Source of the DNA: an uncultured Alphaproteobacteria bacterium
GTDB lineage: Bacteria; Pseudomonadota; Alphaproteobacteria; RF32; CAG-239
Direction: 5' to 3'
DNA length: 64,000 nt
Assembly: GCA_910585375.1 (NCBI GenBank)
Contig: CAJUCZ010000005.1
Coordinates: 1-64,000, forward strand
Positions 15,875-24,374 of the stretch are shown here, piece by piece; the first letter of the stretch is position 1; the number at the start of each line of letters is the position of its first letter. The notes below the pieces were generated by a model. The model had not been told where the DNA came from. It saw only the letters and a list, made by a program, of their open reading frames with translations, and made no database searches. Made by a program: the position numbers and the translations under genes.

Positions 15875-17131
15875 ATGGTTAAGTATTTGAAAATTTGTTT
15901 GATTATGGCAGCGCTTACAGTCTTTTCCGGCTGTGATACAACGCGCTATAACACCGTGGTATTGAAAGACAATAAAATCAGCGCGGAAATAGTACCGCCG
16001 CAAAAAGAAATTATCCGTACCACCAAAGGTGCAAACGCACTGGATTTGGAAGCGCCGCTCAGATGTTATGTCAACTGGCAGACCCAGCAGATGATTACGA
16101 CCATTCCGTATAACATCAAAGCCTTTAATATGGTGAAAAACGGCAAGAACGATATGATGCCGCGCTATGAAGTGACCGGTTTTTCTTTTGATACCATGCC
16201 GGCAGAGCGCGCCTTGCACAAGCTGGTGAAAGAAGCGGGAATCCGGCTGGTGGCGAAAGACGCGCCTTATGCCAGCATTTCGGCAGAGAATCTGCGCGGA
16301 GAGTTGTCGGAAGTCGTGGCAATGATTGCCGATGCAGCAGAGATTTTTTATTCTTATGATGACGCAACCAAGACACTGAGAATCCAACGTAAGGCCAATT
16401 TCAGCCTTTATGTGCCGAAATCGCGCCCGATCCTGCTCGGTTTTCTTGACGTGCTGCGCGGCGCGGGCATTACCGATATTACGACCGACTGGGAAGATTA
16501 TTCTATTTCATTTGATGCCGATGCCGAGTTAAAAGAAAAAATCAGCAAACTGGTGTCTTATTTTGAAGAGAATCCGACGCTGATTACCTATGACGTCAGC
16601 GTTTTCAGAATTTATCCGAGAAGCCCCGACAAAGAAATCGACTGGCAGAACTTGCTCAACTTTTTTGACTACGGCACAATCCGTACTGCCAAAACCGGCG
16701 TTATCGGCAGGGTTATTACAACCTCCGATGAGCTTAACATTAACCGCCTGAGCGCTTATTTAAGGCAGCAGGCAACGGTTGAGAAGATTTCGGAAGGAAA
16801 ATTCGTGGTGCCCAACCTCTGGATGTCGCGTTTTGACATCGGCAAATGCGGCACCATCAGCTCGCCGGAGGCAGACCTTTCGCTTATGGCCAAAGCTTCT
16901 TTGGAACAGGAGCACAAAATTTTTTCGCATATTACTTTAGAAGCGACGGGCGGGCAGATTACGCAGTTTAATGTTCGCAGCAAGTTTGGCGACAACATTG
17001 TGATTCTGGGGCTGCCGAACGAAATTTTCGGCATCAAATCGCCCAAGTCCGAAACAATGGTCTTTTTGGTTCCGAGAATCATCAGAACGACCAAAACGAC
17101 CAAACATTTGGAAAACAATTTGCTGAAATAG
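15875..17131 (+). CDS. secretin-like lipoprotein
   Basis: This 418-residue protein has a lipoprotein signal ending in FSGC (Cys about residue 20). Residues 105-215 resemble the N0/STN domain of secretins (FDTMPAERALHKLVKEAGI-like), followed by an N1-like alpha/beta stretch. The C-terminal part ends in a segment like the last beta strands of secretins (NIVILGLP...MVFLVPRIIRT), but it is shorter than a full secretin pore and I see no clear lip region. It may be a reduced outer-membrane ring partner, distinct from the full secretin PilN at 47.1 kb. An AAGGA site lies 6 bases before the start, and it is followed by the bitopic protein gene. Confidence 0.6.
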   Translation: MVKYLKICLIMAALTVFSGCDTTRYNTVVLKDNKISAEIVPPQKEIIRTTKGANALDLEAPLRCYVNWQTQQMITTIPYNIKAFNMVKNGKNDMMPRYEVTGFSFDTMPAERALHKLVKEAGIRLVAKDAPYASISAENLRGELSEVVAMIADAAEIFYSYDDATKTLRIQRKANFSLYVPKSRPILLGFLDVLRGAGITDITTDWEDYSISFDADAELKEKISKLVSYFEENPTLITYDVSVFRIYPRSPDKEIDWQNLLNFFDYGTIRTAKTGVIGRVITTSDELNINRLSAYLRQQATVEKISEGKFVVPNLWMSRFDIGKCGTISSPEADLSLMAKASLEQEHKIFSHITLEATGGQITQFNVRSKFGDNIVILGLPNEIFGIKSPKSETMVFLVPRIIRTTKTTKHLENNLLK

Positions 17132-17152
17132 TTATTGAGGGTAATTGTCATT

Positions 17153-17944
17153 ATGGATGAACAGAACACAAACAGCAGCAATCAGTCTCAGGATTTGAAC
17201 CGGCCGCGCCTGAAGAAAGTCAAACGCCCGATCCGGCGTATTGTGCCGCAATCTCCGGTTATGCCTGAAACTTCATCTTTACAGGAAACGCCGGTAACAT
17301 CATCTGTACAGGCGGCTTCCGCAACGACAGACACTCAGGCGAATCCGTTTGCTTCCGGCAACAGTACTCTTCCGGGAGGAAATTTTGACAACGGCGACGA
17401 TGATATTTATGAGGCGTTCAGCAATCAGGAACTGATAAGTGAAGAAGAAAATCTGCCCAGTCTGACAAATTATGGACAGCAAACTGCTTTTGACCCGCAA
17501 CATCCGCAGTTTTTGGGGACTGTTCCGCCAAAATCCCAAGAAATGGCTGCACCAACCGGCGAAGGCTTTTATATGAACGGCGAGCGCGTTTCAAAAAACG
17601 TGTTGTTTTTGATTCTGGCGGCGGTCTTTATGGTTGGTTTTATTATTGCCAAGCTCTTTTTTGCCGAAGAAAAAATCGTAAAAGGCGGTTTGCAGGGCGT
17701 GGTTGTTAATGCAGAAGTTCCGAAAGGACGGGCTCGTTGCGGCACGACGGACAAAAGTCAGGGCTGTGTCTTGTATTTGATGAATCCGCAGCGTAATGAG
17801 CTGTTGGCGCGTGATTTTTATGATTTGGCATCGCAGCTGACCGGACGGCAGCGCTTTATTATCGAAACCGGTAATATGCGTTATTCGACAACGCGAATCA
17901 AACCGGGGCAATTCGGGCAATTTAACATTCCGCCATTACAATAG
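17153..17944 (+). CDS. bitopic membrane protein with Pro/Ser/Gln-rich cytoplasmic arm
   Basis: The ATG at 17153 is preceded by GAGGG about 11 bases upstream. The 263-residue protein has a disordered N-terminal arm rich in Pro, Ser, Thr and Gln (about 1-145), one transmembrane helix (about residues 150-170) and a periplasmic C-terminal domain of about 90 residues with two Cys. This topology resembles accessory T4SS components such as DotF/IcmG, but I see no sequence match that would justify that name. It is the last gene of the plus-strand block and is followed directly by an interspersed repeat. Confidence 0.65.
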   Translation: MDEQNTNSSNQSQDLNRPRLKKVKRPIRRIVPQSPVMPETSSLQETPVTSSVQAASATTDTQANPFASGNSTLPGGNFDNGDDDIYEAFSNQELISEEENLPSLTNYGQQTAFDPQHPQFLGTVPPKSQEMAAPTGEGFYMNGERVSKNVLFLILAAVFMVGFIIAKLFFAEEKIVKGGLQGVVVNAEVPKGRARCGTTDKSQGCVLYLMNPQRNELLARDFYDLASQLTGRQRFIIETGNMRYSTTRIKPGQFGQFNIPPLQ

Positions 17945-18235
17945 CCGAACGTCGGCAGCGCACCCGGCGGGTGAGGCGTCAGTTTATATGGTGCCATGAG
18001 ACCCGCGATGCTCCGGTTGGATGTGTGATGGGGTTTGTGCTTTGAAGAAGACGTACTGTCATTCTGAACGGAGTGAAGAATCCAGTTGGTTAATAAAGCT
18101 AATTTGTTTGACTGGATCCTTCGTTTCACTCAGGATGACCCGCACGGCGGGTGCGCGGCGGATTGTCCGCTCACTGCTCCAGAGACCGCGTTGCTATGGC
18201 GGGAAGTAGGACAAAGTTTCTGCTTTGAACAGAGA
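17945..18235. repeat. interspersed palindromic repeat, copy 1
   Basis: This gene-free stretch holds a repeat shared with 54473-54740. Matching blocks include GCGGGTGAGGCGTCAGTTT, GGTGCCATGAGACCCGCGAT and a pair of 29-base inverted arms (18058-18086 and 18111-18139) of the GTCATTCTGA...GAAGAATCCAGT type, with a conserved spacer between them. Both copies begin right after a stop codon. It looks like a REP- or MITE-type element without coding capacity. Confidence 0.75.
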
Positions 18236-18240
18236 AAATG

Positions 18241-18269
18241 AAAAAAGCGGGAGAGAATCCCGCTTTTTT
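18241..18269. terminator. bidirectional terminator
   Basis: A perfect 12-bp stem (18241-18252 with 18258-18269) includes A6 on one side and T6 on the other. It can stop transcription from the plus-strand block and from the small minus-strand HTH gene whose stop is at 18271. Confidence 0.85.
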
Positions 18270-18270
18270 G

Positions 18271-18531
18271 TTATTGCCAAGGAGAATTTTTGGCATCGAT
18301 AAGTTTTATTTCAAAAACCTTGTCGAAGAACGAGAACAAATGGACATATTCATCCATTCGCAGGCTGCCCGTATTTCTTCTTAACCGTTCCAGACGGCCT
18401 TCCAGAAAATCTATATGATCGGCGAGTTCGGCGCTAGTCAGGCCCTGTTCCGTCATTATCCGGTTTAATTCTTTATTACAATAACTCCGGAAGTTTTTAT
18501 ACCACTCTTTTCTATATTTTCTTGATAGCAT
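18271..18531 (-). CDS. small XRE-type HTH protein
   Basis: This 86-residue protein has a helix-turn-helix domain of the Cro/C1 type (about residues 20-75, with LNRIMTEQGLTSAELADHI-like helices). There is no further domain. The start has no recognisable ribosome-binding site, and its leader directly abuts the structured RNA and terminator at 18556-18660, so expression may depend on readthrough or be very weak. It lies downstream of virB11 on the same strand and could be a regulator of the locus. Confidence 0.6.
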   Translation of the reverse strand: MLSRKYRKEWYKNFRSYCNKELNRIMTEQGLTSAELADHIDFLEGRLERLRRNTGSLRMDEYVHLFSFFDKVFEIKLIDAKNSPWQ

Positions 18532-18555
18532 TTATTTTTAGCTACTAGTTTTGAT

Positions 18556-18585
18556 TAAAACAAAACCACCCGATTAAAGGGTGGT
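18556..18585 (-). terminator. terminator/attenuator downstream of virB11
   Basis: On the minus strand, a 7-bp stem (18579-18585 with 18565-18571, loop of 7) is followed by TTTGTTTT. It ends the long secretion operon and lies about 25 bases before the start of the small HTH gene. Four bases of its first arm can instead pair with 18582-18589's partner region, as described for the structured RNA. Confidence 0.7.
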
Positions 18586-18660
18586 GGAGCTCAAAAACTG
18601 CATGATTAACAGTCACGGCTATTCGTCGTGCAAGCACGCTTATTTGACCGCACTCCACCA
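18565..18660 (-). ncRNA. candidate structured RNA (leader or 3' UTR element)
   Basis: Read on the minus strand, TGGTGGAG (18660-18653) can pair over 8 bp with CTCCACCA (18589-18582), enclosing two small hairpins: CGTG-CTTG-CACG and a 5-bp stem with a 7-base CTGTTAA loop (18617-18601). The second hairpin keeps a G-U pair only on the minus strand, favouring that strand. The closing helix overlaps the first arm of the terminator at 18556-18585, so the two should exclude each other, as in an attenuator. It is a prediction by eye, with no family recognised. Confidence 0.4.
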
Positions 18661-18763
18661 ATAAGTGGAAAATCATGAGATGTTTTTGAGACACCACAGC
18701 CCGTCTCCGGACTGCGAGGTTTATATTAAACGAATCTGTGACTTTTGCAAGCGGATTTTTAAA

Positions 18764-19732
18764 TTAACGGACTTCGGTAACCGCACGCAGGTTGCCGTCG
18801 CGGTTGATTTGGACGACACGCAGTTTTTGCCGCATTTCCTCAATAATTTTCTTTCGGTCCATGGTCGGATAAGAGTGCAGAATACGGTCGGCAAAAGCAG
18901 CATAAGCAGCCTCGGAGCTTTCGGCGTGGATGGTGGCCAGACAGTTATCGTGACCGGAACCCATAAGTTCCCAAATCGCGCCGGCGTTGCCGGTTGAAAT
19001 CTCACCGCCGATAATGGCATCGGGCGTAAAACGCACGACCAAGTCGATAACTTTGGCATAGGTCAGTTCGTTGGTCTGGGCGGTACGGGAAAGAACGAGG
19101 TGAACCCGATTGGGGTGCGGCACCATCAATTCGCGCGTATCTTCAATGGTCAAAATGCGTTTATGAATGTCCAAAATTTTAAGCAGATTGTTCAAAAAAG
19201 TGGTTTTACCGGTTGAGGTTGCGCCGCTGACCAGAATATGGTCACCGCGTTTGATGCTAATCAGCAGGCGTTCATACGGGTCTTCCGGATCTTTAATGTC
19301 TTTCAGCGGGTTAATTTTATGCAATTTTTCACCTTGCGCCAAACCGTAGTCTTTCAAACCCCAGGCCACGTCTTCACTATGAACGCGGATTGTCAGGGCA
19401 ATGCCGCCGGTCAGATCCTCATCATCGTACATAATGTTCCGGCCGGCAATGGCAGAAAAACGGTGCTCGCCTGGAATAGCGGCATAAACAACCGGTGTAC
19501 CGCTGACCGGATCAAACGGAAGCTCATAAGTATTGGCGATGATATAAAGCAAATCCGTCAGGTATTCTTTGGTCAGTTTTTCATCCTTATACATCACCCA
19601 CGGATAAGCCCTTTTTCCGCGCAGGCGCAACCATATTTGTTTGGAACGGTTTATGGCAACCTCCTCGATATTATCTTGCGTGTACCAGTAAGAAAGCGGT
19701 CTTAACACGGATTCAAGTACTTTAAAGCTCAT
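18764..19732 (-). CDS. virB11: VirB11-family T4SS ATPase
   Basis: The 322-residue protein has a Walker A motif GATSTGKTT (about residue 170), an ED Asp box (TIEDTREL), a Walker B-like IIGGEI segment and the His box GHDNCLATIHAES. These are the hallmarks of VirB11/TrbB hexameric ATPases, which sit at the cytoplasmic face of T4SSs and switch between pilus assembly and substrate transfer. The length fits the family (about 330). AAGGAG lies 7 bases before the ATG. It is the last gene of the minus-strand secretion operon, right after virB10. Confidence 0.92.
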   Translation of the reverse strand: MSFKVLESVLRPLSYWYTQDNIEEVAINRSKQIWLRLRGKRAYPWVMYKDEKLTKEYLTDLLYIIANTYELPFDPVSGTPVVYAAIPGEHRFSAIAGRNIMYDDEDLTGGIALTIRVHSEDVAWGLKDYGLAQGEKLHKINPLKDIKDPEDPYERLLISIKRGDHILVSGATSTGKTTFLNNLLKILDIHKRILTIEDTRELMVPHPNRVHLVLSRTAQTNELTYAKVIDLVVRFTPDAIIGGEISTGNAGAIWELMGSGHDNCLATIHAESSEAAYAAFADRILHSYPTMDRKKIIEEMRQKLRVVQINRDGNLRAVTEVR

Positions 19733-19743
19733 CGACTTTCTCC

Positions 19744-22700
19744 TTAAAACAACTGCGGAACTCCGGCAGCGGGTTCAGTATTGTCGTTCTTTTTAGCGCC
19801 GCTGTCCGTTTTTTGCGGCGTGGTTGCCGTTACAACTGCCGGACGGTTGGAAACCTGTGCTTTAGACATACCTGCGCCTGTTCCCGGCGGGGCAACAACC
19901 GGCGCACCACCCGGACGAACCGGAGGCTGATAGTATGCCGGCGGCTGGTAGGCCTCTTTCTTACGGCGGGCGCTTTCGCCACCGTCATCCATCAAAGGAA
20001 CTTCTTCAACTTCGGCATTGTTCTGCGTATTTTTATATTGAACATTATTGGCAGACGGATAGTTGGCTTTGAAGCGTTCTTCGTTCGTGCTGTCTACCTG
20101 AAGCGGAATATCATCATCCAAACGGCGGGCGCTTTCGTCTTTAGCGCGTTCCTGTGTTCTCAGCCAGAGGTCAACCTGCGGATAAACAATGATTCTTGTA
20201 CCTGCCGGAACATAAGTCATAGGCTGAATACTTGCCTTATCCGTCAGGATTTGGTTGAAAATACTGTCCATTGAGTTCAGGAAGTTCTGGCGCGCATCGT
20301 TAGCGGCTTCCTGTTTGGAGTTTTCTGTTTCTCCGTTATTCTTTTCATTTGTATTAATATAATAAGCCGCTGTTGAACTTAAGATTGTTGTCATCAAAGG
20401 CAAAGAATAGCGTTTGAACAGCTGCTGATCCAAATAGCCCAAAGCACCCCCGCGTCCCTGCGCGTCACCGGTCAGGCCGTTGAAGACAAAGATTGAGCCG
20501 TCGGGACGAATCAGGCGCCCCCAGCTGATTTGAATCTTGGCCGAGGTTGATGTTCTTTCGCCATTGGTACTGGTTACGCCGTCAATTGTGCCAATCAGCC
20601 TTGAACCGGCCGGAATCAGAATATTGCGGCCTTCCTCGGCATAGACGTTGCGCTCAACAATTGCCGTTACCGGCGTCGGGTTGCTGGAATCTATAGAGCG
20701 GGCGATAACGGCCGGAATCGGCTTATCAGCCAAAATCATTTCATCCATTTTAACACGCCAAGAAGAGATAACCTGTTCAATGCCCTGTTCCGTCCAGTCT
20801 TTTTGCATGCCGTCAAAGTCTTCACGATTAAAACCGCTGGAGATTTTGCCGACTGAAATATTCTTCCGGCGTTCGTTCATTGCAACACCCAAAGCATATT
20901 GGCGCTGAGGGTCATAACGTTCTCCGGGGCCAAAACCGCCGCCGGGGCCGAGGTTGGTTCCGGGACCGACACCAACGCCATAAGCCGCACCGGGACCGAA
21001 TTCTCCGGCAGGAACAAAGATTTCTCCGCCTTGCGGTTTTTTGATTTCTTCAATGCCGATCATCGTTCCGTTGTCATCAATTACAATACCGTCAGGAAGT
21101 TTGCGCCCCAGAACATTGCCTTTTTTATCGACAACGCGGCCGTCTTCCAGAATATCTCCCAAATAATCACCGTCAGGCGTTAATGCAATATTAAAAGACT
21201 TGCGATATTCGCCGCCGTCAGCCGAACCGGGTATTTTTTCATCAATTGCACCGATTTTTATATCGCTTTTGCCGCCACTTTGTTTCGGACGAGTTCTCTC
21301 TTCCGGCGTTTTTTCATACCAGTTCACGCCGATACCGCCCAAAATATTACCGCTGGCATCCAATACCGTACCGTCTTTATCCAATTTGCCGATGATTTTT
21401 CCGTCAATGTCTTCAACCGTACCGTCCGGATTGACATAGCCGACAAAGTTGCCGTTGGCGTCATAGGCTTTTTCTTTCTCAGGCACTTTGCCGATGACTT
21501 CATTGTTCAAGCCGATAATCTCGCCGTTTTTATTGCGGTGGCCGATAACATTGCCGTTCTCATCCACAAGTTCGCCGTTATCATTTAAATAACCGATAAC
21601 ACGGCCGTCCTTGTCGACAACAATCTGATGGCTGCCGGGGCTGTAAAATTGCAGCGGATTGGCATAAGCCAAAACTTCTTTATTTTCGTCTTTCAGCTGT
21701 CCGAGCCGGTCTATTTTCCCTAAATCTTTATGATTCAGGTCATAAACCGTACCGTCCATGGCAAGTTCGCCGACAACGATACGATCCTGATTGCGCAGCA
21801 GATAGCTGCGGTTGCCGCGGGCAATGACCTTATCATCGTTATCGACCAGAAAACCGCGGTTAATCCGTCCCAGCTTGCGGTTGGAAAAGTTCATAACCTC
21901 ACCGCTGTTGCTGATATAACCGACAGCCTCAAAATTGGCATCATAAACATAAAAATCGTACAGCGCATAACCGGCTTTTTGCTCATTATGCCAAACATAG
22001 CCGTCGTGCGCGACCTGACCGACAACTTCGTTCCGGCCGTTTAACACTTCGCCTTTGGCATTGACCCGTCCGAGATACTGGTTGGCATTGTCAAAAGCAA
22101 CCTGATAACGGAACAATTCGCCAATCGGATTGCCGGTTTTGGAATTTACGTTTTCATTGCCCTGAACATAGCCGATAAACTGATTGTCTTCATCTGCCAC
22201 ACGGCCATCCAGAATCGAACGGCCGATGATTTTGTCATTAAAGCTCATTACCGGATAATACGGAATCAGGCGGCCGGCAATTTCTCCGCCTTTTTTGACC
22301 AGACGCCCCTGCGCATTAACACAGCCGATGTTTTCATTATTATAATTTACCGCCGCACCGTTGACAGAGGTTACGCCGATGACATTGCCGGTATTATCAA
22401 CAATACCGTTCAGTTCGACCATATGACCGTTGATTTTGCCGTTTGAACCGACAATTTGTCCGTTGGCCAGAACACGGCCGATTTGAACGCCGCGGAAATT
22501 GCGAATTTCGGCAGCCGGCGTCAAAACGCCGAGGCTTGCGCATTTATCCGTAACGGCGCCGCCATAATTTATAATCCGGCCGGACAAAATATTCACGTTA
22601 TCAATAACGCCGCCGTTCTCAACGACCCGGCCGACCGAAGAGCCGTCTTTATCCCTGACAACGCCGTCCAGACCGGCATAGCCCATCAGCTCGCCGTCTA

Positions 22701-24372
22701 CGGAAACAGCCGGAAGAAACGGATAGGCCGATCCCGTCTGCGGCATGAGTTCCGGAGAGTTGTCAGAATTTGTTTTGACGGCAGACGTATCCGGCAGCAG
22801 CTTTGCAATAATATTGGCATTTTTATCCAATACAAAATTATCGGCGGTTAACAGGCCCAGACTTTCACCGTTTCCGTCCACGGCAAAAGAAGCCGCAATA
22901 TTTTTTCCGAGAATGCGGTTACGTTCATCCAAAACGATACCGGACTGGGTCATGCTGCCGAGGCGGGTGCCGCCGGCATTGGTTACGTTACCGTTCAGAC
23001 CCAGACGGGCGACAACGGCACCGTTAAAACTATATAAATTTTCCAGCGGGCAAGTCTGTCCGACGGCTGTTTCGGAATTATCAAAAACATATCCGTAAGG
23101 AGAAACCACAATATCCCGTTCGCCGTTTTTTACGGACGACGCAATTGAAACCATGCCAAGGCTTTTGTTATCCGAACCGATTATCAAAGCAGGTGACAAC
23201 ACGCCGCCGACAATTTTGCCGTCCGCATCGTATCCCTGCGTGCCTTTAACATAGCCGATACGGCTGCCGCTCAAATCTATCAGCGAAGCATTGCTCAGTG
23301 CGATGCCCCGCAGGCTGCCGCGATAGTCAAACAGCGCACCCGGCGTCAGGATATTGCCGACAACACGCCCTTCGTTGTCCTGCACAATGCCGCGCGGACC
23401 GACACGACCGATAATTTCTTTGCCCGAAGCGATCAAACCCTCGGGCAGCAGGCGGCCGAGATATTGTCCTTTCAAATCAGACGCGGTGGCAGCAAAGTCA
23501 AGCATATAGCCGATAACAACATTTTTTTCATCGGCGATTGCGCCGTCGGCGCGCAGGCGGCCGACAACTTTTTCGCCATTCACGACTTCTCCGTTATAAG
23601 ACACAAAGCCCAGATATTTGCCGCGATTGTCAAAAGCATAACCGGTACGGACGATCCGGCCGATAATCTCGTTTTTATCATTATACACAAAACCGCCGGC
23701 ACGAATGCTGCCAATGATTTTGCCGTCAAAATCCGAAACTTCGCCGCCGGGAGCTACACTGCCGATAAAGGTCCCGTTCGGAGAAACAACCATTTTTGAA
23801 GAAATCAGGCGGCCGGCCAGAATATAATCACTGACCGCCTTACGGTAAGCATCGCCGGAAGGTGAAACAAAACCGACCTGCTGTCCGTCCAGCGTGGTAA
23901 AGCTGCCGTCCCCGGTAAAGCGTCCGATTGTCTTGCCGGTATCAGAATAAATCAGCCCCGGAAAAAGCACGGCGCCGATAATGTTATAAGTATCGTCAAT
24001 AACCAGACCGTTTGGCAGGGTTTTGCCGATAATTTTGCCGGAAGCAAGGCGGACAGAACCGTCATTACTGACTTTTCCGAGAAGTTTGGTATCATTTCCG
24101 ACTGCAACGCCTTGCGGAACAACGCCGCCAATCAACTTGCCGTCAAAATTTACAATAAGGCTGTCGGCCGTCACGTTACCAATCAGCTGATTATCCAAGC
24201 CGACTACACTGCCGTTCGGAATAACCTTACCTATAAGATCGCCGTTGAAATCTATTGCGCTGATTTCTTCCGCCGAGGCAGGCTGCAGCATGCAAAAAAA
24301 CAGACCGGCGGCGAGAACCGCTTTCCGAATCTGACGGAAGAACCGCAAAATTATGTTTTCAAACGTCGTCAC
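19744..24372 (-). CDS. virB10: giant VirB10-like protein with repeat region
   Basis: A GTG start with GGAGG 9 bases upstream gives 1542 residues. A signal peptide (about 1-35) is followed by some 60-65 imperfect repeats of about 16 residues with the pattern GxVVDxxGxxIGxVxxD (about residues 36-1110). The C-terminal part (about 1165-1370) is a VirB10/TrbI domain (ILIPAGSRLIGTI, YVPAGTRIIVYPQ), followed by a Pro-rich tail. VirB10 links the two membranes in T4SSs. Normally it has an N-terminal inner-membrane helix; here the protein has a cleavable-looking signal instead, and the usual N-terminal anchor seems to be supplied by the neighbouring gene. The repeats could form a long beta-solenoid across the periplasm (inference). 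Confidence 0.85.
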   Translation of the reverse strand: MTTFENIILRFFRQIRKAVLAAGLFFCMLQPASAEEISAIDFNGDLIGKVIPNGSVVGLDNQLIGNVTADSLIVNFDGKLIGGVVPQGVAVGNDTKLLGKVSNDGSVRLASGKIIGKTLPNGLVIDDTYNIIGAVLFPGLIYSDTGKTIGRFTGDGSFTTLDGQQVGFVSPSGDAYRKAVSDYILAGRLISSKMVVSPNGTFIGSVAPGGEVSDFDGKIIGSIRAGGFVYNDKNEIIGRIVRTGYAFDNRGKYLGFVSYNGEVVNGEKVVGRLRADGAIADEKNVVIGYMLDFAATASDLKGQYLGRLLPEGLIASGKEIIGRVGPRGIVQDNEGRVVGNILTPGALFDYRGSLRGIALSNASLIDLSGSRIGYVKGTQGYDADGKIVGGVLSPALIIGSDNKSLGMVSIASSVKNGERDIVVSPYGYVFDNSETAVGQTCPLENLYSFNGAVVARLGLNGNVTNAGGTRLGSMTQSGIVLDERNRILGKNIAASFAVDGNGESLGLLTADNFVLDKNANIIAKLLPDTSAVKTNSDNSPELMPQTGSAYPFLPAVSVDGELMGYAGLDGVVRDKDGSSVGRVVENGGVIDNVNILSGRIINYGGAVTDKCASLGVLTPAAEIRNFRGVQIGRVLANGQIVGSNGKINGHMVELNGIVDNTGNVIGVTSVNGAAVNYNNENIGCVNAQGRLVKKGGEIAGRLIPYYPVMSFNDKIIGRSILDGRVADEDNQFIGYVQGNENVNSKTGNPIGELFRYQVAFDNANQYLGRVNAKGEVLNGRNEVVGQVAHDGYVWHNEQKAGYALYDFYVYDANFEAVGYISNSGEVMNFSNRKLGRINRGFLVDNDDKVIARGNRSYLLRNQDRIVVGELAMDGTVYDLNHKDLGKIDRLGQLKDENKEVLAYANPLQFYSPGSHQIVVDKDGRVIGYLNDNGELVDENGNVIGHRNKNGEIIGLNNEVIGKVPEKEKAYDANGNFVGYVNPDGTVEDIDGKIIGKLDKDGTVLDASGNILGGIGVNWYEKTPEERTRPKQSGGKSDIKIGAIDEKIPGSADGGEYRKSFNIALTPDGDYLGDILEDGRVVDKKGNVLGRKLPDGIVIDDNGTMIGIEEIKKPQGGEIFVPAGEFGPGAAYGVGVGPGTNLGPGGGFGPGERYDPQRQYALGVAMNERRKNISVGKISSGFNREDFDGMQKDWTEQGIEQVISSWRVKMDEMILADKPIPAVIARSIDSSNPTPVTAIVERNVYAEEGRNILIPAGSRLIGTIDGVTSTNGERTSTSAKIQISWGRLIRPDGSIFVFNGLTGDAQGRGGALGYLDQQLFKRYSLPLMTTILSSTAAYYINTNEKNNGETENSKQEAANDARQNFLNSMDSIFNQILTDKASIQPMTYVPAGTRIIVYPQVDLWLRTQERAKDESARRLDDDIPLQVDSTNEERFKANYPSANNVQYKNTQNNAEVEEVPLMDDGGESARRKKEAYQPPAYYQPPVRPGGAPVVAPPGTGAGMSKAQVSNRPAVVTATTPQKTDSGAKKNDNTEPAAGVPQLF

Positions 24373-24374
24373 CT

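Noticed and set aside
15362..16387. 341-residue minus-strand frame opposite two plus-strand genes
   Set aside because: Composition is that of a shadow frame, and it spans the boundary between two genes with proper starts.
18582..18660. tRNA-like or tmRNA-like element: acceptor-like GGTGGAG/CTCCACC ends and an anticodon-like CTGTTAA loop
   Set aside because: There is no T arm and no normal D arm, and the distances do not fit a tRNA. I kept it only as an unspecified structured RNA.
19744..24372. Classifying the system as Dot/Icm (type IVB) because of the DotG-like repeats
   Set aside because: VirB3, VirB4, VirB6, VirB8, VirB9 and VirB11 homologues with VirB-type features are present and no DotA, DotC, DotD or IcmF-like genes are seen.
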